Of a DNA stretch of 64,000 nucleotides, positions 12,535 through 24,240 are shown one piece after another; the first letter of the stretch is position 1; each line of letters opens with the position of its first letter. The stretch comes from Neodontobutis hainanensis (lineage: Eukaryota > Chordata > Actinopteri > Gobiiformes > Odontobutidae), in assembly GCA_024349245.1 (NCBI GenBank), contig JALDNG010000001.1:4876501-4940500 (forward strand). The letters are read 5' to 3'. The notes below the pieces were generated by a model, which did not search any database, was not told where the DNA came from, and saw only the letters and a list, made by a program, of their open reading frames with translations. Made by a program: the position numbers and the translations under genes.

Positions 12535-15309
12535 TTGAACCGCCACCTTATCGTGGTGGAGGGGTTTGAGTGCCCGGATGATCCGAGGAGCTATGTTGTC
12601 GGGGGCTTTATGCCCCTGGTAGGGTCTCCCAAGGCAAACAGGTCCTAGGTGACGGGCCAGACCAAGAGCGGTTCAGAACCTTTTATGGACGTTTTTAAAT
12701 CAAGGACCGTTACGTCGTATGGCACAACCGGAGCCCCACCCTGGAGCCAGGCCCGGGGTTGGGGCTCATATGCGAGAGCCTGGTGGCCGGGTCTTTCCCC
12801 ACGAGGAACCGTAAGGACTCCGACGGTCTGCTGGGGGACTTCAACGCTCACGTGGGTAGCGACAGTGACACCTGGAGGGGCGTGATTGGGAGGAACGGCC
12901 CCCCTGATCTGAACCCGAGTGTTGTTCTGTTATTGGACTTCTGTGCTAGCAACAGTTTGTCCACAACGAACACCATGTTCAAGCATAAGGGTGTCCATCA
13001 GTGCACGTGTCACCAGGACACCCTAGGCCGGAGGTCGATGATCGACTTTGTAGTTGTTTCATCTTACCTCCGACCGTATGTCTTGGACACTTGGGTGAAG
13101 AGAGGGGCGGAGCTGTCAACTGATCACCACCTGGTGGTGAGTTGGATCCGATGGCGGGGGAGAAGGCGGGACAGACTTGGCAGACCCAAACGTACTGTGA
13201 GGGTCTGTTGGGAACGTTTGGCCGAGTCCCCTGTCAGAGAGATCTTCAACTCCCACCACCGACAGAGCTTCGACCAGATTCCGAGGGAGACTGGAGACAT
13301 TGAGTCTGAGTGGACCATGTTCTCCACCTCCATTGTCGACGCAGCCACTCGAAGCTGTGGCCGCAAAGTCTCCGGTGCCTGTCGTGGCGGCAATCCCCGA
13401 ACCCGGTGGTGGACAACGGAAGTAAGGGAGGCCATCAAGCTGAAGAAGGAGACCTATCAAGCCTGGTTGGCTTGTGGGACTCCTGAGGCAGCTGATAGGT
13501 ACCGGCAGGCCAAGCGGGCAGCAGCACGGGTGGTTGTGGGTCTGGGAGGAGTTCGGTGAGGCCATGGAAAAAGACTATTGGTCGGCCTCGAAGAAATTCT
13601 AGCAAACCGTGCGGCGCCTCAGGGAGTGCCCTGCCAAAAACTGTTTACAGTGGAGGTGGGAATCTGCTGACCTCAACTGGGGATATTGTTGGACGGTGGA
13701 AGGAATACTTCGAGGATCTCCTCAACCCCACCATCACGTCTTCCACTGAGGAAGCAGAGGCCGAGGGCTCAGAGGTGGACTCGTCCATCACTCAGGCTGA
13801 AGTCACTGAGGTAGGCACCGGGGGTGGATGAGATACGCCCTGAGTACCTCAAGTCTCTGGATGTTGTGGGGCTGTCTTGGTTGACACGCCTCTGCAACAT
13901 CGCGTGGCGTTTGGGGAGAGTACCTCTGGACTGGCAGACCGGGGTGGTGGTCCCTATTTTTAAGAAGGGGGACCGGAGGGTGTGTTCCAACTACAGAGGG
14001 ATCACACTCCTCAGCCTCCCCAGGAAAGTCTATGCCAGGGTACTGGAGAGGAGAATGCGGCCGATAGTCGAACCTCAGATCCAGGAGGAACAATGCGGTT
14101 TTCGTCCCGGTCGTGGAACACTGGACCAGCTCTATACCCTCTCCAGGGTGCTGGAGTGTTTATGGGAGTTTGCCCAACCAGTCCACATGTGCTTTGTGGA
14201 TCTGGAGAAGGCATTCGACTGTGTCCCTCGTGGTGCCCTGTGGGTGGTGCTCTGGGAGTATGGGGTCCGGGGCCCTTTGCTAAGGGCTATCCGGTCCCTG
14301 TACGACCGGAGCAGGAGCTTGGTTCGCATTGCCGGCAGTAAGTCAGACCTGTTCCCGGTGAATGTTGGACTCCGGCAGGGCTGCCCTTTGTCACCGGTCC
14401 TGTTCATTATCTTTATGGACAGGATTTCTAGGCGCAGCCAGGGGCCGGAGGGAGTCTGGTTTGGGGACCACAGGATTTCATCTCTGCTTTTTGCAGATGA
14501 TGTTGTCCTGTTGGCTCCATCAAGCCAGGACCTTCAATGTTCACTGGGGCGGTTTGCAGCCGAGTGTGAAGCGGCTGGGATTAGGATCAGCACCTCCAAG
14601 TCTGAGACCATGGTTCTCAGTCGGTAAAGGGTGGCTTGCCCCCTCCAGGTTGGTGGAGAGCTCCTGCCTAAAGTGGAGGAGTTCAAGTATCTCGGGGTCT
14701 TGTTCACGAGTGTGGGAAGGAAGGAGTGTGAGATCGACAGACGGATCAGTGCAGCTTCTGCATTAATCCGGTCAATGTACCGGTCTGTCGTGGTGAAGAA
14801 GGAGCTCAGGTGTAAGGCAAAGCTCTCGATTTACCAGTCGATCTACGTTCCTACTCTCACCTATGGTCATTAGCTTTGGGTCATGACCGAAAGAACAAGA
14901 TCCCGGATACAGGCGGCCGAAATGAGCTTTCTCCGCAGAGTGGCGGGGCGCTCCCTTAGAGATAGGGTGAGGAGCTCGGTCACTCGGGAGGAGCTCAAAG
15001 TAGAGCTGCTGCTCCTTCACATCGAGAGGAGACAGCTGAGGTGGCTCTGGCATCTGTTTCGGATGCCTCCCGGACGCCTCCCTAGGGAGGTGTTCCGGGC
15101 ATGTCCCACCGGGAGGAGACCTCGGGGAAGGAGGTCCTAGGACACGCTGGAGGGACTATGTCTCTCGGCTGGCCTGGGAACGCCTCGGTATCCCCCCGGA
15201 AGAGCTGAAGGAAGTGTCTGGGGAGAGGGAAGTCTGGGCTTCTCTGCTTAGACTGCTGCCCCCGCGACCCGGCCCCGGATAAGCGGTAGAAGATGGATGG
15301 ATGGATGGT
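12535..15309 (+). mobile_element. Rex3-type (RTE clade) LINE, near full span but mutated
   Basis: A non-LTR retrotransposon. The 5' part (cgccaccttatcgtggtgga, 12541) is followed by the end of an APE-type endonuclease (GDFNAHVGS; MIDFVVVSSYLRPY; STDHHLVVSW), a linker, and reverse transcriptase (DWQTGVVVPIFKKGDRRVCS, QCGFRPGRGTLDQLY, FVDLEKAFDCVPR, GLRQGCPLSPVLF, FADDVVLLA near 14490). Past the palm is KVEEFKYLGVLFTSVG. The 3' end is a short tail of GGAT/ATGG units (15293-15308), typical of Rex3. Most of the endonuclease is deleted near 12780-12830. Frameshifts near 13550 and 13815 and stops at 14625 and 14871 kill it. Confidence 0.88.
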
Positions 15310-15616
15310 TTGTATAATTTAATGATAATAATAATCAGCGCTGTACTGGAGGAAAGCCCTGTGATTGGTTAAAAGCAAAACACACACGTCTCACACATAA
15401 GTCCTGCTTTTTGATAGTCCTGTCTGTGTACAATTGTTTTTGTCCTGAAAATCGGAAAAAGTGGATTTGGACACATCCCTCAATGAGCTTCTGTCTCTGT
15501 TTTAAATCCAGAAGATATGGCTACTAATATTTTAGGGTTTAGGCTTCATCAGCATAAAAGAGGGGGGAATGTTAAAGGAATTATATATTTCCTATTGTTA
15601 TTAATTACTAAGTACT
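15310..15616. other. Intergenic, nothing recognised
   Basis: Sequence between the Rex3 tail and the next repeat. No ORF or motif that I can support. Confidence 0.4.
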
Positions 15617-15895
15617 CTTAGCCCTGCTCATGTCATGTCCTTCATGCTAATCCAAACATAGACATAGACATAACTAACCACTAACTACATTCTGCACCTG
15701 GAAACGTCATCAAAGACGTGAAAAATGTATGCCTCCTATCACTGCACCTACAGCATGATCTAAATTCTATATTGTTTATCTTGCTAAGCAAACCACTCTC
15801 TACCATTGTTACATGAGTCTGATTTGTTTCACTCTTGCAAGAATTAAAACTAGACCATTCATTCCGAATTATACGCTGAACATTATCTCTCTCAT
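15617..15895 (+). repeat. LTR-like dispersed repeat, copy 1
   Basis: About 280 bp that reappears, diverged, at 29072-29355. Shared landmarks: ctgctcatgtcatgtccttc at the start, acatagacataacta, cttgcaagaattaaa near the end. An ATTAAA signal near the 3' end and the length suggest a solo LTR; a SINE-like element is the alternative. Confidence 0.55.
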
Positions 15896-15954
15896 TGTTA
15901 AAAATTACTAAATTTTTTTAAATAAAAAAACTGATAATCTAATATTATATCTAT

Positions 15955-16165
15955 TCAGTGGGTAGAGCGGTCGTCTTTCAACCGGAAGGTAGGTGGTTCG
16001 ATTCCTGCTCTCCCCACAGTTCATACTGTCATTGTGTCCTTGGGCAAGACACTTAACCCACCTTGCCTCATGTGGCTGTAACACTGGAAATTACTGTAGA
16101 ACAATGTAAGTCGCTTTGGATAAAAGCGTCAGCTAAATGAATAAATGTAAATGTAAATGTTTATT
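15955..16165 (+). repeat. tRNA-derived SINE
   Basis: The head has tRNA-like promoter boxes (gtgggtagagcgg; box B ggttcgattcc). The body reads tgtccttgggcaagacactt, and the tail is gtcgctttggataaaagcgt followed by aatgtaaatgtaaatgt. The body block recurs at 27540, 41810 and 55325 in this window. Confidence 0.85.
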
Positions 16166-16534
16166 AATGACAAAAGTGGGTGTGAATAATAAAAATAAAC
16201 TCTTGTTAAACTGACATCAACAATTCAATATTTGTAATAAAGAAAAAATATAGTGTGTATTTATATGCAAAGTAGAACATACAATAAAATATTTGTAAAT
16301 AAACCAAGAAGAGCATAGACAAACTTTGTAAAACTGGAGTGCACAAGTGAACATACAGATTAAAGTAATTTTTGATTAAGTAACTTGTTACAAATGTGTA
16401 TAACACAGCATGTGGGCACACATTTGTTTTTCTGTAGCCTTGTGCACAACATGTCTTATGTTATCATACATCTTCCAGACACACACACACAGACCTTCTG
16501 CAGTAAAGACACATAATGACCAAGACATGTGTCA
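16166..16534. other. AT-rich intergenic stretch
   Basis: Low-complexity AT-rich sequence with a short (AC)n run near 16481. No gene is seen. Confidence 0.5.
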
Positions 16535-16940
16535 TTCTAGCCTGGCCAGCAGCAACTAACTCTTTTCCTATTTTGTACAAAGAAGTTAGTCTGGTACACT
16601 GTTGCGTTGCTTGCGTTCAATTTCAAGGGCAGGGTTTACAAGAGAAATGTTAACCAATCAAAGAAACGCCGAACGTGGCGCAAAAAAAAGGCAAAACCAC
16701 ACAGCTGTTTGTAACCAAGGAAGCCACGCTAGTGTCGCTAGTTAAAACTGAGGCGAGAGCAGAAATAAATGACCCCTTGGGAGCAGTGTCCACCATGTTA
16801 AATGTTTTGGACTAGGCTTGCGAGCCGAGACACTTGTGTATGACGTGGCCAGTGACCACACCCTGCTGCAGAGAAACTGCAAAATTGCTAAGGAAGGGAT
16901 TTACTATGAGAAAGGGACCAGACTGGTCTGGTATACCAGG
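16535..16940 (+). repeat. Unclassified dispersed repeat, copy 1
   Basis: Parts recur near 60095-60245. Landmarks: gaagccacgctagtg (16720), aggcgagagcagaaata (16752), then agcagtgtccacc. The motif gtctggtataccaggcta (16924) recurs at 60853. It looks like a non-autonomous DNA transposon; ends and family were not resolved. Confidence 0.5.
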
Positions 16941-17045
16941 CTAGACAAAGGAAATTCTCTGTGGGAAGCCTTTCTTTATGGTGGAGTTATTATTGCCGTG
17001 CTTCCCAAGTCAGTATCAGTCCATCAAAGTGCTCCCAGTCTGTAG

Positions 17046-18639
17046 TTATGTCTAACAATTCCCACACAGGGCACTTTTCCAGAGGTGTTGTCTTCTTTTT
17101 TGTATGCAGGGAGGCATTGCTCTGGAGACTGGACTAGCCTGAGACAAAACGAATTGGGAAGGTTGAGTCCTTCAACAGCAGTCTCAAGTTGAGACATGCC
17201 AGAAACCTGAAGGACATCAAAGGACAGACAAAGAAGTGGAACTTCCCTTGTGGTTGGCACAGTGAGGATGCAGGGCTGTGAAGAACATTGCTTTGAAATG
17301 TAAACTCTGGCAACATTCCTCATTGTTTTCTAAATTATTGTAGAGATATGTTACTATGTTACATCAACTGGGTATTACTAAATATTGTACAGAGAACCTT
17401 TGCCCTTTTTAAATATGTTTTTTGGCTCACACCCTCTGTGGCAATTGATTTCACTAACTTGAGCAAAAGGTTAGTGCATGGTTCACTGCTGCCACCATGC
17501 TGAAAATGAATGCTTTCACAGCTTAAACACTGGCAAAAAGCATCATATGCACACATGTTTAAGAAAGAGACTGTTGCTTTTACCAGTTTAACCTAGTTGT
17601 TGATGGCTTTTGTTTTATAACAGTACGATGTTTACTCTTTTCTGCACTGATGCCTCTGCATATCTCGCTCCATTCATGACATGGAGCAAAATAAGAATGC
17701 CACCAAGAAACACCAAGGCCTCTCCAGTTTTCAGAATTGCAGAATTGAAAGCTTGATTGGCTTCTGTGGTAATCACTGTAACAGCACTTTCCTTTTCACC
17801 AGTAATAAATGAAAGGTGACAGGCAATAAAGATATTTACCCAAATGGGCAAGTTTTCATGCTTAAAAAGACCATGTTTGAGGTTTTTGAACTTGGCTTCA
17901 ACTGTGGCAAAACTTGCAAGAGCTTTTGAAGAGGCAGACAATAACTCCACTCCAGTGTGGTAAATAACTCTATATAAGCCTTAAGCCTTTTAACCGCATA
18001 CAATGCCCATTGTTGGCTGAATTGACAGGAAGTAGAGCCACACCGGATCATGCATGCCCGCCCAGAAGTAAACTGGACTCGCTTCTTCAGATGGGTTTCC
18101 TACTAAATTATCAACTAATTTATCCCAGATTATGTTTGTTGTTACTGAGACATCTGTAGCTACTGTTGGTAATTAGGCTACTCACCGTCTAAACCCAAAG
18201 TTGTGGGTGCCCTAGGCCGAGATTTTATGTTGTGCCCCTTGCATTGTGACCAATATCACTTAAGCTATTTTTGTTTTGAAAACAATAAAAAAAAGAAATT
18301 ACTAGAGAGTCCCAGTTGACCTAAAAAGGCCACAGGTGTTGATCAACTTAAATAGGCTATATAATGGAATACCTTTTGAAGTCAGCTTTTACTAAGCCTA
18401 ATTGTACTGTGGAGGGATAATTCCATTTTCTCTCATCATATCATGATTGATTTGTGATGTTACTTTCACAGCTCTACATTCATTTAACAAAGCAGGTTTT
18501 GGGAGAGGCCTCCTATATGTGTTTCATTTTAATGAATAAAACTCTACAGTAGAAATACAACAACCGCTTATTGTAAAAGATCACCTAATATATTTTCTTT
18601 GTATTGCTGCTAACAACATGCTGCTTTCTGAACAACTTT
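17046..18639. other. Gene-free stretch with unrecognised minus-strand ORFs
   Basis: A minus-strand ORF of 111 codons (17615-17950), with an overlapping one in another frame (17836-18051), contains VFLGGILILLHVM. I do not recognise it. No splice partner, promoter or homologue is apparent, and the frame break suggests decay. The rest has no recognisable feature. Confidence 0.35.
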
Positions 18640-19505
18640 AAACAGTGCAAACAATTTCCACAATCTTTAGTTTGATTTTGCGTTTAGACTCCCCATCTAT
18701 GTCTGCTATTAAGAAGTCCTGGGAACAAGATCTACAAATTAGCATCAATAAATCAGATTGGGATGACGTTTTGAGGAAGATTCATCCTCAATGTGTGCGA
18801 AACATTGCCTTATTCAGTTTAAAGTGGTTCATCGGGTACATATTCATAAATCAAAACTAGCTAAGATTTATCCTCAACTTGACACTGTGATCGGTGTAAG
18901 ACAGCAGAGGCCACTCTAATAAATATGTTCTGGTTCTGTCCTAAACTACAACAATTTTGAGGCAGTCAGTATCTGTGAAGCACTGACTTGTGTACTTGGA
19001 GTCAAAATAACACTGAATCCATTATTATTTCTTTTTGGGGTCATTACTGAGGGTTTAGCATTGTCCGCGGGGGGCTCATTGTTTTTTCAACTCTGTTGGC
19101 GCGACGCTTGAGCCTTCTGAAATGGAAGGATGCTGCCCCACCCACGATGTCACATTCAATTAAAGATGTGCTGTTTCATCTAAAATTGGAGAGGATTAGC
19201 TTTGTCTTATTTAAGGGGTTCAGAAAAGGATTTCAATCAAGTTTGGAGGTCTTTCTTAATTGTTTTTGATAAACCATCTACAAAGGTGCAAGAGTAACTT
19301 AGTTTTGTATTTTATTCTGGCTGATGTTATTATTGTGACTCTGTTCTTTCTGTTCATTTGTAATTTTGTGTGAGTGTGATTGACAGCGGGCACAGGGGAT
19401 CGTGTTTTTGTGGGAGGGTTTCCCTTTTTCATTTTACTGTTTGGGTTCTCTGCTGGAGTATTGTGTTTTTGTAAATTTAAATTGAAAAATTCAATAAATA
19501 TATTA
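18640..19505 (+). mobile_element. 3' remnant of an L1/Tx1-type LINE
   Basis: The block at ~18690-19270 matches the C-terminal part after the reverse transcriptase in L1/Tx1-type LINEs: SWEQDLQISINKSDWDDVL, HPQCVRNIALFSLKW, then in a shifted frame KVVHRVHIHKSKLAKIYPQL and NPLLFLFGVITEG. Stops and frameshifts abound. An AT-rich 3' UTR with an AATAAA-like motif ends near 19505. Only the 3' end is present, as expected from truncated reverse transcription. Confidence 0.65.
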
Positions 19506-19799
19506 AACGCTAAACAGGGTAAACAGCTGAATATATTCTCTACCATCATTTCATCTGGCTCTATTCTGTGTCACTCTCCCCGTGCATGAGCAGCTCTGTG
19601 TGCTCTGTCTGTGAGCGCGCAGCTGCTCGGTATTGCTATAAGTAAAATGTTATTTTAATCATATATTGGAATGATATCCTTTTTAATATAGTTTGTATCC
19701 TTTTTAATATAGTTTGTAAAGGTTAAATCTGAAGATGAGTTTTGGAGTGCTTATGACTTCATTGTAGTTATTAAGGGCTTTAGTTAGACTACCCATTTT
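19506..19799. other. Intergenic, nothing recognised
   Basis: A short direct repeat (ttttaatatagtttgtatcc / ttttaatatagtttgtaaag, 19680-19720). No gene is seen. Confidence 0.4.
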
Positions 19800-20190
19800 A
19801 GGACATTGTACATGGCTTTGTGCCTCCATGTGTGGACATGATGCTTTGAGCATATGGGCTTCCATATATGGACACACGCTGCTGTGGACATATAGGCTTC
19901 CATATATGGACACACGCTGCTGTTGACTTATGGGCTTCCATATATGGACACACTGCTTTGCTGCCAAAGAAACATCTGTTTTTACTCTGAATGTATTCTG
20001 TGATTGGTAGATGCACCATTACCATGTAAGGTCACACTGCCATAGTATATAAACTGTGCATTTACAATAAAGCTTTGAGAAGGAGAGAACAGAACCACGA
20101 AACCTGGTTGTTACCTTTTGTCTCTTTCTTCCACTGATCAGTGCTCAGGCAGCTGTATTGTACGTAACTGTTGGGATTCTAGAAACTGAC
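19800..20190 (+). mobile_element. Candidate LTR (solo or 5') with U3 repeats
   Basis: In order: a tandem-repeat zone (19811-19960), a TATA-like box (gtatataaa, 20045-20053), AATAAA at 20066-20071, then gagaacagaaccacgaaacc and tgttgggattctagaaac to ~20187. This order resembles the U3-R-U5 layout of an LTR. No gag or pol coding follows and no second LTR was found, so it would be a solo or isolated LTR. Exact ends are not fixed. Confidence 0.45.
19811..19960 (+). repeat. 38-bp minisatellite, about 4 degenerate copies
   Basis: The unit core ggcttccatatatggacaca recurs at 38-bp spacing (starts near 19858, 19896 and 19934), with a weaker fourth unit before it. It lies directly upstream of the TATA-like box. 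Confidence 0.85.
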
Positions 20191-20192
20191 TT

Positions 20193-20228
20193 AGCGGAGT
20201 TACGGACAATAGCGGAGTTACGGACAAT
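20193..20228 (+). repeat. Perfect 18-bp tandem duplication
   Basis: agcggagttacggacaat occurs twice head to tail, just after the candidate LTR. Confidence 0.95.
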
Positions 20229-21111
20229 AATCTGAATATGATATTATTAGTCAGCGGGATGCTGACATCGGGCCTAAGCAATGATGGGTAAAAAATCAAG
20301 TTAATGAAAAGCTGACTTTCGGGCCCATCGGAGCTATAGGTAAAAAATCTGTACTGGTCAAGCGGGAAGCTGACTTCGGCCGAATAAATCCGGAAAAAAC
20401 ATCTATTTTAACATTGTTATTTCAGGTATGTCTCTGAGCAGCTCCCTTCTGTTGTCGTCTCGTCTCAGAGCTCTAGCTGTTGTGCCAGTAGCTCACCTTT
20501 AGTCGGTCAGTTGAGGCGCCTTGGAACCCTGAGCATTTCACTGATTATATTGAAGGTGATTTTTTTTGGTTCCCCTGAGTCCACGGCGCCCTTAGCAATT
20601 GCCTATATTGCGTAATGGGCGAGCCAGCTCTGCCTTTGAGCACTATGCTTCACTTTCTTTACATTGTTCTTTTAAAATGGGTTTTCGGTGTCGTAGCCTA
20701 AACTAAATTAAATTAGCCTACTTCCATTCAATATTAACTTCTCGTCGTCCCTGGTGCAACATTCTCTGGAGTCTTGGTGTGATGTTTACATCACCATTAT
20801 GTTATAGTGAGCTTTTATTTTGGTAGTGAAGCGGAAGTTTATTTTGAAACTTTGTACCCATTTCCTGTGTTTTTCCGCTCTAGATAGATTGACTGACACC
20901 AAACTCCAACCTACCGATAGTGGAGCGCAATGTCAAGATGTTCCTGGGACGCGCCTGAATTGTGCCAATTCACGCTCAGGCGAAAAAAACTCAAGCCGAG
21001 CAGGGAGAATAGAAGATGGAAGACATACATCCAGGCTGTTTATGCATATTACAAAGAGTAAAGGAGACAACAGCCCCCCCTGGGGGACACCTGCTGGAAT
21101 AGTAAAAGGTC
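20229..21111. other. Gene-free intergenic stretch
   Basis: Contains agctgactttcgggccc / agctgacttcggccg repeats near 20310-20385, possibly leader sequence of the neighbouring LTR element. No supported ORF. Confidence 0.4.
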
Positions 21112-23219
21112 CCAGCTAACACACCCATGTGGGGCCCAAATAGGTTACATCTGGGCTGATTTACGGGGCCCAGCTAATTTTGTACTCAGTTTCCATGGTG
21201 GCCCAACATGGGTTAGCCCAAATGAGTTTATGATGGGTAGTACTGCAACAGTATTTCCATCACGCTGTGCAAGAAGAGACTGTAGGTAACACATAAGGGT
21301 AGTAAATGTGAACAATGCACAAGGGTTAGGTAAATGCAACAATATTACTGTAATTACTAATTATTCCTATATTGATAATAACTTTGTCTAATGAGGAAAC
21401 CCAAATGTGCATTATAATTAAGTGTATAAATGCCTATTAAACATATGAGAGTAACTTACTTATGAAAACCGAGGTCTGTTTTACGTAGTTCTGTGCATAA
21501 AAATAAATGGGAGCAGACAGCTTAAACAGTTATATTCAAAAATCAGTTTTGTTAACTATTTTTGTGCGTTGCCATTAAACTGATACTACTCACTGGATAT
21601 TTAATATTGAGAGCTGAGTAACTGACAGTTAGCATCGTGGCTACACTGAGTTTTGGAGTGGGCTGTGGCAGTGAGGAGCACCGCGGATCTGGGGCAGCGG
21701 CACCCCTGGCAGCCTCTCATCAGACCAGCAAGACGGACCGCCGAAACCAGGGTCTGTGGCCGCTCAGAACAGGGCAGGAGGGAAGGCTTTTGGGGCAATG
21801 AGAGCGGTGGGTCGGCTGTACAGAGGGAGTTTACTGCATCGGGACTCTGATGTTCTGTAGCCGATTTTTTTGAGGCACGAGACTCCTCTGCATCTGTCCA
21901 CCGCTCTATCAGCGGGCGGGGCACATTCACCTGAGCCGATTCAGAGCCGCGAGCCTCCTCTGGCTCTCAGCTCAGCATAACTTTGATGAACTAACTAACT
22001 ATCACCCGGTTTTGCAGTGGATATGAACAGAACATGGGAATTCACCCCGCCCTCCCCGCTGCCATGTCCCTATGCACTAACGCTATTCCCTTTGTACGTC
22101 CCACCCATATATCTATGGTCCCACCGCTCTCCCACAGTGCTCTTCACTGTTAGCTATATCACAATATTAAAATAGTCGTTATCAGTTTTCCATTTTAGTT
22201 AGCTAAATATGAAATCAAATAAGGGCTCCCTTTTCGTTTTCCGATTTTGTGTAAAACCAAACACAAAAAGATCCATTCACCAATTTTAAATATTTTTCCT
22301 TTTTTATTTACACTGACTAAACAAAAATCAAATGGCTGCAAAGTGTGGATCCCTCAACTCGAAACAATTTAATAATACACAATTTATGATTTATAAATTA
22401 TAAGAAAATATAATACTCAACTAATATTGTAATTTCTGTCGTTTTTGTTAAGGAAAAACATTTCTCTAAAAGAGGCGTGAAGACTGAGATATATATATGT
22501 AACAAACTAGCTGACAGTTAACTGTCAAGATTCAAACTAGAAGGGCTAAACTAATAATTTTGGTTATTGTTATGTGGTAAAAAAAAAAAAAAAAGTATTT
22601 CTTATATATTTTACTTTGCAGTTATTTGTAGTTCTTACCTTGAATAGTTGACTTGATGGCAAATCTTCCACGAAAAATGAGGTAGCCTACACTCAGTAAA
22701 ATTAGTGAAAATGGCGCGCAACAGAAAGTGGGGGATGGGTTGCCCCTCCCGTTTAAGATCTCGCGATAAAGTGGACAGAAATTGTATAATTGCTTGATGT
22801 TCGCTTTATTTATTTTGTCAAAGCACACTTTTACACAAATTCCATGAATAAATATATTTTAAAGGATATGTGTATTGACAGTTAGTGTATTGTCGATTTG
22901 ATTTTTATTTAACATATGACTAAATTAAGATTGATAACATCACAAAAACAAAATTTTAAAAGTACATGTGAACACTATAACTCATGGAATAATTGTTTGG
23001 ACTTGTATACTTAATAAAAAAAAGACCATGCAAAGATTTTCCAATAATTACCCACTTGGCAACCACATGGGATGCCCACTTGGTTTTACCCATTTGGGTG
23101 CTAGCTGGGTAACCCAGGTGGGACCCAGATAAGATGCCTATTTTGGGCCCATGTCCACTCTGTACCCCTGTAGCCCATGTGAAACCCATGTGGGCCCCAC
23201 ATTCACGTGTTTGCTGGGG
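21112..23219. mobile_element. Candidate DNA element of ~2.1 kb bounded by CCCA/TGGG-rich inverted ends
   Basis: The left end (cccagctaacacacccatgt, continuing ggggcccaaataggtt) is the inverted counterpart of the right end around 23160-23219 (acccatgtgggccccacatt, then cacgtgtttgctgggg). Both ends, 21112-21240 and 23050-23219, are dense in alternating ccca and tggg blocks. The interior has a GC-rich part (21650-21960) and AT-rich parts but no transposase, so any mobility would have been non-autonomous. Which superfamily it belongs to is unknown to me. Confidence 0.55.
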
Positions 23220-23239
23220 TGTTTGTTCTCTGTCACTCA

Positions 23240-24240
23240 GGTAGTTCTTCAAACTGAGCCTCAGAGGGATTTTACCAACACAACTGACAAGAGAGATCTG
23301 GCAGTAGTCAGTTGGGAAACTTAGCCTTGTTTTTATGGGGATTTCCTTAACAAGAGCCCTTTTCCAAAGTGCTGGGAAGATGTGTCTGATGCAAGAAATT
23401 AAAACATCACACAACATGGGAGCCAATTCGACCTGCTGTCTTTGATAGGTTAATAATATTCCGAAGCCTGGCTTTGACTTGACCAATACTCAGAGGTGGC
23501 ATTACATTCTGTGCCAGCTTATTAAATACTTCCTTGTCAGATGGCAGTGTATAGTCGGACTGGCCACACAGAAGCAAAATGTTAACCAGGATGTCACATT
23601 CTAACTGCTGAATACGGGGATCATTTGTGGCTGAAGCTCGATTATCCTCCATTCCCATGAGTGCTTTGATAGACTTTAACCACTGTCTAGAGTTAGAGTA
23701 GCGAAGATCCTCCACCTCATTCTTGTAGTAATGATACTTAGCAGATTTCATCTTTTTGTCTACAATTGCTCTTAGCAATTCTCATCTCCAGTACAGTAAG
23801 CATGCTGTCTGTCTTTAAGCATATTTTTTACTTGTGAAGTCATCCAGGCCTTGTTCTGATTTGTTAAGGAAACTCCTTTAAATGGTACTGCTTGGTTCAA
23901 AATATATTGATTTGTGTCAGTAAAAACAATAACCTTAACTTCAGGGTCTGTGAGATCATGAATGTGGGAAAAGTCAATAGAGTTCATTAATTGGCCTAAA
24001 TGCCGCATTGTGTCTGGCGTACGTTTGCGGCAGGTGATAGTCCTAATAGGCTTTTTTGGCCACTCGCCTGCTTTCCACAATATGGCTTGGTGATCAGACG
24101 TACTGACAGGGGGCAAATGTACAGGAGAGGCATACATGGCTGGTATGTTGGTAAAAATAGAGTCAAGTTGACTGGCTTTTCTTGTAGCTCCAGACACCAC
24201 TTGCCTCAGCCCATGCCTGACACAGATACACTCACCTAAA
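23240..24240 (-). mobile_element. Fragment of a non-LTR retrotransposon (endonuclease end to RT start)
   Basis: Two adjoining minus-strand reading frames. 23772-24272 reads GLRQVVSGATRKASQLDSIF and LPPVSTSDHQAILW, the end of an APE-type endonuclease. 23407-23778 and the frame below give the linker and the RT start (FPALWKRALVKEIPIK; DYCQISLVSCVGKI, ~23275-23370). It matches CR1/L2-like LINEs of fish in style. It is truncated at both ends and frameshifted near 23775 and 23440. Confidence 0.7.

Noticed and set aside
13116..14407. Several long minus-strand ORFs in the first Rex3 copy
   Set aside because: Antisense shadows of the LINE; the same shadows appear over the other Rex3 copies.
19811..19960. 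Regularly spaced 38-bp repeats that could suggest a CRISPR array
   Set aside because: The whole unit repeats without unique spacers, the context is a vertebrate genome, and it precedes an LTR-like promoter.
21601..21930. 109-codon minus-strand ORF in the GC-rich block
   Set aside because: No recognised domain. The GC-rich composition reduces stops on both strands, and it lies inside the inverted-end element.
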